From Cyathus striatus (Eukaryota > Basidiomycota > Agaricomycetes > Agaricales > Nidulariaceae), in the NCBI GenBank assembly GCA_025738555.1, contig JAOVFP010000021.1, positions 310,001-374,000 on the forward strand: a DNA stretch of 64,000 nucleotides, written 5' to 3'. Positions 56,695 to 64,000 of this stretch are shown here, piece by piece; within the stretch, counting starts at the first letter, position 1; every line of letters begins with the position of its first letter. A program made the translations under genes and the position numbers. The notes under the pieces are model-generated. The model was not told the origin of the DNA. It did not search any database and saw nothing but the letters and a program-made list of their open reading frames with translations.

Positions 56695-59600
56695 TCAGTT
56701 TAAATTAGCCTTCTTCTTATAGTCTTCTAATAGTTCTTGAGCATTGCTCAAGTATTCTTCGTGTACCCATTCATCCTTTGCAGAAGAGTATCCTTTCCAT
56801 CGTATTCTATACCACATTACCGGTTCTGTCCATTGATTTTTTTGTTTCTTTGGTATCTTGTGACCAACGATTGCTTCGATTTCCCACTCCGGTTCGGCTT
56901 TATTCAAGTCTGGGGGAGGTTCCAAGAAGTTTTTCCCATGAACAGAGGTTTCGACGTATGGCATGAGAAGAACTGTATTAAAGACAGGATGAATGGTCCA
57001 TTGTTCTGGAAGTTCCAATTTGTACGTATAAGGTGCCAGTTTCTCAATGATTTTAAAAGGTCCTTCTCTTCGTGGTGCCATTTTTCTGGAGGGGTAGGAT
57101 ATGGATAGATTCTTTGTGTCAAGCCATACCATGTCTCCTACTTTGTATTTTGTGAATCCTCGTTTTTGTGCTTCTCGTGTCTTTTGTTGGGCAATTTGGA
57201 TGAGAGCTTGTGCTTCTTTTCTTGCTTCTGCCATGTCATCTATTCTGATTTCTGCTTCCTTAACATAAGTGGTGTCTCTTACTGTGGGAGTGATGATCGG
57301 TTCATATCCGTGAAGGAGATAGAAGGGGGATTTTTGTGTGACAGAGTTGACCTGAGCATTTCATGAGATTTCGGCTTCTGGGATGTGATTTGCCCATTCA
57401 TGTTGTCTGGCACTACAAAAGCATCGAAGGTAAGTTTCGATTTCTTGGTTCATTCATTCTGTCTGTCCATCAGTTTGGGGGTGATAGGCAGTAGATCCTT
57501 TCCATTTGATTTTATGGAAGTGGAGTATTGCTTGAAATACTTCTGCTACGAATCGTGTGTCTCGGTCAGAAATGATGGAGTTGGGGTGGCTATATCGTCT
57601 GTAGAGTGTTTTTCGGATTAGGGTTGCTGTTCGTTCTGCATTAAGTCCTTTCATGATGCATGGTTCAAAAATTACCCCCTTAGTAGACCCATGGTCGACC
57701 ACGACCATGATTGCATCGAATCCCTCGGATTTAGGTAGATCCATAATAAAATCCATGGATACTTGTGAAAAAGGTTGTGTGGTTTCGGGGATAGGTATGG
57801 GATTAATCGGTGGTTTTGGTCTTCGATCGTAGGCCATTTGTTGACAGGTTGCACATCCCGTGACATATTGTTTTACGAATACTCCCATACCAGGCCACCA
57901 GTATTCCTTTTTGACTTCCTTTTCCGTAGAACTGCATCCATGGTGTCCAGCAGGTAAGCTATCGTGTTTTAAGGCTACGATGCTTCGTCATAATTCTTTA
58001 TCTTCAGGAACGTATACTCGATCTCTAAAAAGGATTAGTCCTCCTTCAATCCACCAATCATCAAGAGAGGAGCGAATAGGAGGTATGTCTTTTGCTTCAA
58101 TGGCTGTGACAATTTTTTGGGCTAAAGCATCTTTTTCGGTTTGGTCGATTACCAAGTCTCTTAGTTCCGTGGAGATAAAATTGATACATAAGTTTGCATC
58201 TAGAGTTTTTGCAAACCAATTGTCCTCAATTATGTCCAGATTGTTAATAAATCAATGGTCTGGTAGGACTATCAGATCATTGTTTTCGTGTTCTTTGTCC
58301 GGGGTTAGATCGGGACATTGTGAGATCATGTCAGCTTCGAGGTTCTTTTTCCCTTGTATATGTTGCATGTTAATGTTGAATTCGGAAAGGAAAAGGGACC
58401 ATCGAGCTTGTCGTCTAGTAACCTTTTGAGGTTCCCGATAGTATTTCAAGTTTTCATGGTCAGAGAAGACGACTATCTTATTTGGGTGTCCTTCAAGTAG
58501 GTGTCGCCATGCTTTAAAACCATGAACGATTGCATAAAGTTCTTTGTCGTAAATTTGGTAATTTCGTTCTGTTGCTGTAAACATGTGGGAGATGTATCCA
58601 CATGGTTTCCAGAATCCATTTTCATCCTCTTGTTTGAGTACGGCCCCAGTGGCATAGTCTGATGCGTCGACTAACATGGTGAAAGGTTTTTCAGGGTCAG
58701 GTATCCTTAAAATGGGTTCTTTTAAGAATGCTCCTTTTAGGTCGTCGAAGGCAGTCTGTTGTTCGTTTCCCCAGTTCCATGTAGTAGTGTTCCTGGTCAG
58801 CCTGAGTATTGGTTCTATCCTTTTGCTGTAGCATGGAATAAATTGACGATAAAAATTACAGAACCCTGCAAAGGATTGGACTTCTTTTACTTTTGTGGGG
58901 GCTGGCCAGTCGGCAATTCCAGTGAGTTTCTTGGGGTCCATGGCAATACTGTTTGGTCGAATGATCATCCCTAAGTAGTCGACTTCCGTTACTTCGAAAG
59001 AACATTTTTCTGGTTTTGCAAATAGACCATTGTCCCGTAATATTTGGAGGATCTTTCTCGTAATTCTTCTATGAAGTTCACAGTTGTTTTTTGTAAAAAT
59101 AAGGATGTCGTCCAAATATACTCTTACTAGTCCTTGTGTGATGTAGTCTTCTAGTAGGTGATTAATCATTCGCATGAAAGTTGCCGGTGAGTTGCATAGT
59201 CCGAAGAACATGACTGTGGGTCTAAAAATGCCTCTTTTAGTGACGAAGGTGGCTTTTGACCTATCTTCTGGAACGATTTGAACTTTATTGTATGCTCCTC
59301 GAAGGTCCATTTTGGTAAAAAGATCGGCGCCTTTAAGATCCTCAATTAGTTGTTTAATATGAGGTAAAGGATAACGGTCTTTAATGGTTCCGTTGTTTAG
59401 ATAGCGGTAGTCTTGGCATGGTCTCATGTCGTCCGTGTCTTTTTTCCCTACAAAGAAGAATTCTGCAGTATTTTCGGTGTCTGTTGAATCTGGTAGAACT
59501 TCTTCGATATATCCTTTTCGAAGGTTGTCGTCCACAAATTCATTCATTGCCTTTTCTTCTCGGATACTAAGAGGATATACTCTGCTTTTTCGGGGTAAGA

Positions 59601-60648
59601 AGTCCTCCTTTATTCGGATGTGGTGGTCCCATGGTCGTGAGGGTGGAAATTCTTCAGAGGTGTCCTTGTCAAATACGTCCTTGTAATCCTGAAGGTGTTC
59701 TGGTACCATTTGTTCAAAGGTTTTCTTGATCCTTTCAGGTTCATAGGATAGCCATTGTGAAATTGTCTGTTTTACTCTGATAGGGATTCTGTGTTTTTTG
59801 AACAGAGATTCCTTCATTTCAAAAGATGTGCCTAGTCTGTGTTCTGTAAGAAGAGGATCCTCGATTTCTGTTAAGAAGGTTCATAAATGAATGCTTTCAG
59901 CAGTCATTTCTTCGAGATCTTCATCCTCAGTGTCGTTTACTTGCATCCAGTATATTTCAATTGGGTTCCAGTTGTCCTGTAGTGGTAGATCTGGGATTTC
60001 TATCATCTTCTCATCGGGGATTCTTGTATCCTCGAGAGAATACCTGTAATCTTGAGGGAGCGTTTCCATTTGCTCGTTCTCCATTTTATCGGGTATTTCT
60101 TCAATAGTGGCTGGAGGTCCTGATTGTTTGACTTCCAAGATAGGCTTCATCATTTTCATTTGAGCAATTGACATAGATTGTGCGAATCTTTGGTTGAATT
60201 GCCTGTCTAGCCGCATTTGATCAATTTTTAGGGTTCCTTCCTTCCAGTTTATTTGAGGGTTGGTTTGTTCTAGGAAAGGATAGCCCATTATGATTGATTC
60301 GTTTCCTAATCCAGAAAGGTAAAATCGAGTAGGAATAGTGGCTGTTCCTACTTTTACTTTGTCATCGACGTAGTGTGAAATATATCCCTTTTTGTTAAGA
60401 GTTCCATCAGCGTTGTATACTGGTGTTAATTTTTTCAAAGGTTGTGGAGTTAGGTTAAATTTCTTTGCGGTTGCTCGGCTCATAAAATTTCCTCCAGCCC
60501 CTGAGTCGATCAAGGCTGGAACTGATCCCACGTTTCCTAATGTAACAGGAACTCGCATAGTATTTCGTTCAATATCAGCTATAATTACATTGGAAAGTAG
60601 AATAGGAGGTCCTACAGTGGGATTAATAGTCCTCCTTATTGAAAACCC
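56695..60648 (-). pseudogene. Gypsy pol: PR-RT-RNase H-IN-chromodomain
   Basis: A single frame from the slippery site (60642-60648) to 56695, broken only by TGA codons at 59881-59883, 58252-58254, 57988-57990, 57454-57456 and 57361-57363. Protease: ALIDSGAGGNF (catalytic DSG). RT: FTKMDLRGAYNKVQI, FGLCNSPATF, catalytic YLDD at about 59120. RNase H: LVDASDYATGAVL, YDKELYAIV, FSDHENLKY. Integrase: HH...C..C zinc finger (GHHG, GCATCQQ) and DDE (MDFIMDLP, IISDRDTRF, GQTE). The C-terminal chromodomain (WEIEAIVGHKI, VMWYRIRWKGYSSAKDEWV) would bind modified histone tails and steer integration. Most stops fit CGA to TGA. Confidence 0.92.
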
Positions 60649-62033
60649 ATCTTGTTGATACTTTCGAAGTATTCAACCTGTTCAGCTCCTGGGAGTTCTG
60701 CGACTCGGAGTCTCATTTCTTCAGCAAGGTCTTTTCCGGTTATTTTCTTGATGAAGGGATTGTTATTTTTGTTGTTGGTGCGGGAAGTGGTTTCTCCTTT
60801 GTTTCGGTTTGGGCATTGCTGAGCCATGTGTCCTTTGGTTCCACAAATAAAGCATTTCCCAGCTTGCAAATATTCTCCTCATGTTTTTGCATCTAGTCAG
60901 TTTATCTCCATGTGATCTACATCCATGGCATTCGGGTCTCGAGTGGTTGTTTTGGGTCTGGGGGCAAAATATCCCCTTCGTCCTGTTTTATTATATTGTT
61001 GAATTTGTCTATAGTTTTGGTCAAATTTCCTGGTGTCATCTTGCCATTTTGCAATGGTGTCCGGGATTTCTTTCTGGGTGTGGATACTCTGGAGAAGGGG
61101 TCGGTTAAGACCTGCTTTAAAGAGATCCATCTTTGTGTAGTCGTCGAGTCCTTCTATGTGGCTGATGAGTATTTCGAATTCGGTAATATATTCATTGGCT
61201 GTTCCTTTTCCTTGGGTTAAGTTCTGAAGTTTGTGAAAGGCTTCATCCTTTTCATCGACAGGGTCAAAATTCGTTTTGAAGTCTTCTTTGAAAGCCTTCC
61301 AGGTTCCTGGTTTAGGTGTTTCTTCTTTAAACATTTCGTTTTGTTTCTTTTCTTTCCAGTTTCCGGCGATTCCTCCTCCTATGTATGACATGGCATACAT
61401 TATCTTCTTTACATCTGTGTCATAGATCTTGTCGTTTATCAAAAAATAGGATTTGACATCTTGAAGCCATTTTTTGGATTTCTTCTTGTCTCCTTCGAAA
61501 GTGGTGGGAGGGTTTAGCCTCAATTCCTTATCGTTAACTTTGGTTGCTTCCATGTTAGCCATGCTGATATCTGATTCGTGGTCGGAGGGAGTTGTTGATC
61601 TAGGAAGTGGAGGATATCCTTCATCTGCTGTGACGTATTCGTTGTTATCAGGTGGTTGGTTTCTTTTTAAGTGTTCGACTAGTTCTGCAGCTAGTGAAGT
61701 TTCTGGGATCTGTTGGGTAGGGTTCCTTTGCGTCGGGGTCGGTTCTTTTGAAAAGAACTGTCTGGGTGTGGGAATTCGTGATAGTGTGGGTTTCAAAGTT
61801 GTAGTATCGACTACTCGTTTCCTGATGGGTTTGCTCGAGCTAGTGATAGACGCAAATGGGTTTAAGCTTCCTCCTTCTTGTTGCGAGGTCCGTACAAGTC
61901 CTTCTGGTTGGGACTCCGGTTTCTCTTCGCTTTCAGAGTCAGAACTCTCTGGAGCTTTGAATCTCCAGGGGGTTGTCATTGTTTCTATTCGATGTGTCGG
62001 GGTGCTGCACTGAGTAGTGCAAGCAGTCGGCAA
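60636..62033 (-). pseudogene. Gypsy gag with CCHC knuckle
   Basis: Starts at 62033 or at the later ATG (MTTPWRFKAPESSD). It has an acidic, disordered N-terminus and a capsid-like core (LNPPTTFEGDKKKSKKWLQD, YISHIEG-type helices, FKAGLNRPL). Two TGA codons (60897-60899 and 60879-60881) precede the zinc knuckle CFICGTKGHMAQQC. The frame ends at TAA 60636-60638 just past a G-GGU-UUU slippery heptamer shared with pol. Both TGAs fit CGA to TGA changes. Confidence 0.88.
60642..60648 (-). promoter_or_regulatory. Probable -1 ribosomal frameshift site
   Basis: On the minus strand G GGT TTT precedes CAA TAA in the gag frame. The X-XXY-YYZ heptamer GGGTTTT is placed in the correct phase, and a -1 slip joins gag exactly to the pol frame (SIRRTINPTVGPP), four codons before gag would end. 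This is a canonical arrangement for gag-pol expression. A downstream pseudoknot was not examined. Confidence 0.7.
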
Positions 62034-62044
62034 GCTTCAGCTTT

Positions 62045-62525
62045 TGTTACAATAAAGTTCTGGTTGGGACTTTTATCGTACAAGTCCGATAGTCACGTGA
62101 TTTACAAGTTTAAAGAACGAATAGACCAGTTTATCGAGTTCGAGTCTATTCACGAGCTCTTAAGTTGTTTAGACTTAAGTACGAGTGAGGTGAATGAATC
62201 AAGTAAAGCTAGTTCGATTTAAGCTGAAGCTTGAGCTCTACAGCCCAAGTTACTACTGTTTAAATACAAACAAGTTCATACTAATAATAAGTAGAAATGT
62301 AACCAAATAAGTAAAGATACTGCGCATTGACTGTGCATTACTGCGGCGCAGTAAGAAGGAAGAAAGTTATACTAAGTAAGGTAAATAACTCGAGATGAGT
62401 CAAAAATAAGTGACAGTCGTGTAAGTAAAGAGGAAGTGTGTTTGGTATCAAGGATGATACCAAACAAGCTATTGAAATGTAAAGAAAACATATGTAAATA
62501 GAATAAAGTAAAGAAAATCGTAACA
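62045..62525 (-). repeat. Gypsy 5' LTR
   Basis: 481 bp, about 99% identical to 54935-55417. The first bases read TGTTACAAT instead of TGTTACGAT, so the terminal inverted repeat is broken here by one G-to-A change at a CpG. Confidence 0.93.
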
Positions 62526-62669
62526 ATTAAGGAAGTCTGTTACACTGTGCCTGCCAAATCATACTCAACTTCCAAATAATCTTTTCCAGCTTGCAGGCAC
62601 ATTGGAAATTCTGTTCGAAAATGAACACCAACTCGAGACCATAGATGAAGCAATCTCAGTTATGGAACA

Positions 62670-64000
62670 GTGAAATGGGTAGTTGTATTCTAGAGGTGTA
62701 TGCTGCTATAGTTACACAGCAAAATCACTTCTAACTTGTACAAAATTCCAAAAATGTGAGTGATGGGTAAGGTAGTGCTCCTTTTTATATCAATTGTATC
62801 TTTAAGTTCACTTTTCAATCCCAAATGAATTGAAATAATAATGATTTATTGGAAGAGAAGAAGTAATACACTCTGTACTACTCCAAAATTGCAAGAACCT
62901 AATTAACACTTCTTGTGTTAACTTAAATCCTTAAAAACTGGTTGAAAGCAACCTTTTGCTTTCCTTGAAATTGCTTTTACTCAAAGTCTCAAATACTAGA
63001 CCCTCACTGGAGCCTCAGTCCTTTGCACTTTGTAATAAATCCCACAAGATTCCAATAAAATCACTTTAAATTACTTTGAAACAACAAGACCTAAACCACT
63101 ACCCTATACCTATGTACTGGGCAAGAAAGGCACAATGCTGCTTCCTTTTCTACCCTCTAATGTACCTAGTTATATACAGAATTGAAAGACATATTACAAA
63201 GCAGGTTCTCAAATCATAAATACCAAATATGTACAGTGAAACAGATGAAACACACTACTCCTATCTATGATTCCTATCATCATTGTTCTTGATAATAATA
63301 TTACCCAGGTCCAGGCTGTGAAGCACTGCCATTACTCATTCTATATCAATCTATCATGTTTCAAGGTCTTAGATGCCCCTATCAATGATATCTCTGGTGG
63401 ATAAGCATCCTTTCCCATGTATGATTGATCTTTCAGCCTGATATCAGCTGAAATCCTGTCCATTGCATTGATAATCATAGTCAATTAACATGTGTTTCTT
63501 TCTAGCTTTAGGACGAGCCTAAGATCACCCATTTTCATGGAGATTTGACCTCTGTATGCCTTCCATAACATGCACTGATCATCCCATTATTATAATTTAC
63601 CATTGATACAGTATATTACACTTGTTCTTTCGAGTATATTTCATTCGTTAGAAGTATGTATTACCCATAGACCAACATTAAAGTTCTGTAGAGTCTTGTA
63701 CTCTGAGTAATGCATAGCTTTCTTCATTAATATTCATTATATCATGTCTGACTACTTGTTTAATATCCTTCCTGTTGCCAAACAAACAATTATAGCGGTC
63801 TTAGAACTTAACAGACACCTGTATAAGTCATGTGACTGATGCTGAAGCGGTCCATTTTAATGATTATATTATCTTTCCTTTATTTCCAGGCTAGTGGTAG
63901 GTTGGACATTGAAGCACTTATAAGTATATTTGTAGGTGGTTTATGACTATTAATATTAAGTCAATGTGTTGGGTGCTTGCTATTGAATAGCAGTCCATGA
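62670..64000. other. AT-rich sequence to window end, no gene
   Basis: Starts where TPR homology stops (after ATGGAACAG). AT-rich with scattered low-complexity runs, and no ORF with coding character. It may be another insertion whose far end lies outside the window. Confidence 0.4.

Larger units (their letters stand above)
54935..62525 (-). mobile_element. Ty3/Gypsy chromovirus, full length
   Basis: 7,591 bp with two LTRs (54935-55417 and 62045-62525) and the 5-bp duplication ATTAA (54930-54934 and 62526-62530), coded on the minus strand. The order gag, protease, RT, RNase H, integrase, chromodomain is Ty3/Gypsy. A purine-rich tract (CTCGGGGGTAA on the minus strand) abuts the 3' LTR at 55418-55428. 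An extra ORF lies between pol and the 3' LTR. LTRs differ by roughly five transitions and a 2-bp indel, so the insertion is young, yet gag and pol carry several TGA stops. No obvious tRNA-type primer binding site follows the 5' LTR. Confidence 0.95.
53982..62669 (+). pseudogene. TPR-CHAT fragment, copy C (split twice)
   Basis: Three pieces colinear with copy B 25945-26380: 53982-54030 (HEGAQVHREGVIQTP), 54691-54929 (IGHRDLPGLLSNLGSSM, LHSRYMLAHQ followed by TAA at 54901-54903 where copy B has CGA) and 62531-62669 (LRKSVTLCLPNHTQLPNN, IDEAISVMEQ). The gaps are the hAT MITE and the Gypsy element, each with a clean TSD. The rest of the gene, including CHAT, is missing: the left side is cut by the Plavaka relic and the right side ends at about 62669. 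Confidence 0.85.

Noticed and set aside
61474..62222. Plus-strand ORFs opposite the Gypsy gag
   Set aside because: Shadows of gag; no independent motifs.

Overview
The window looks like a repeat-rich stretch of an Agaricomycete (mushroom-forming basidiomycete) nuclear genome. The evidence is introns of about 50-65 nt with GTAAGT/GTATGT-type donors, TPR-CHAT genes, an AA14-type LPMO relic, Plavaka/tnp2, pogo, hAT, Ty3/Gypsy chromovirus and RNase H-bearing LINE elements, and CpG-linked nonsense changes in the transposons. No bacterial, viral, rRNA, tRNA or CRISPR features were recognised.

The backbone is a segmental duplication. Unit A is 1-3718 plus 15038-about 18930. Unit B is about 26026-32108 plus 34285-36995 plus 39986-about 40139. 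Each unit carries, in order, the CHAT end of a TPR-CHAT (caspase-like) gene, a minus-strand coiled-coil gene, and three decayed SAM-methyltransferase copies (a, b, c). Comparing the units gives empty versus filled sites for most insertions. Unit A holds a 344-bp solo LTR (2020-2363) and an 11.3-kb TIR element (3719-15037) that itself contains a 9.7-kb LINE (4531-14254), inside which sits another solo LTR (5985-6648). Unit B holds a 5'-truncated LINE (28377-29773), a 2.2-kb fold-back element (32109-34284) with an old solo LTR at its core, and a 2,990-bp pogo transposon with an apparently intact transposase (36996-39985).

Between the units (18930-22280) are a possible small minus-strand gene and a relic of a P4-ATPase flippase. 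Next comes a TPR-only gene (22283-23937) with a promoter, first intron and an internal 588-bp tandem duplication, then a 1.1-kb gene-free spacer with a CpG-dense block, then the TPR-CHAT pseudogene of unit B. After unit B lie an AT-rich block with interleaved inverted repeats (40281-42483), a 5'-truncated AA14 LPMO (42578-44103), a conserved minus-strand gene of unknown function (44722-45776), a third coiled-coil gene copy, simple repeats, a multi-exon minus-strand hypothetical gene, a possible membrane-transporter fragment and a Plavaka transposase relic.

The right end (53982-62669) is a fourth TPR-CHAT fragment split by a 652-bp hAT MITE (8-bp TSD) and a 7.6-kb Ty3/Gypsy chromovirus (5-bp TSD). 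The Gypsy has about 99% identical LTRs, a probable -1 gag-pol frameshift site, an extra zinc-knuckle ORF, and many CGA-to-TGA stops. I see no operon-like functional pathway. The most biologically interesting host genes are the TPR-CHAT copies, with the His-Cys dyad retained in both long copies, and the possibility that in unit A a solo LTR is tolerated as an intron.
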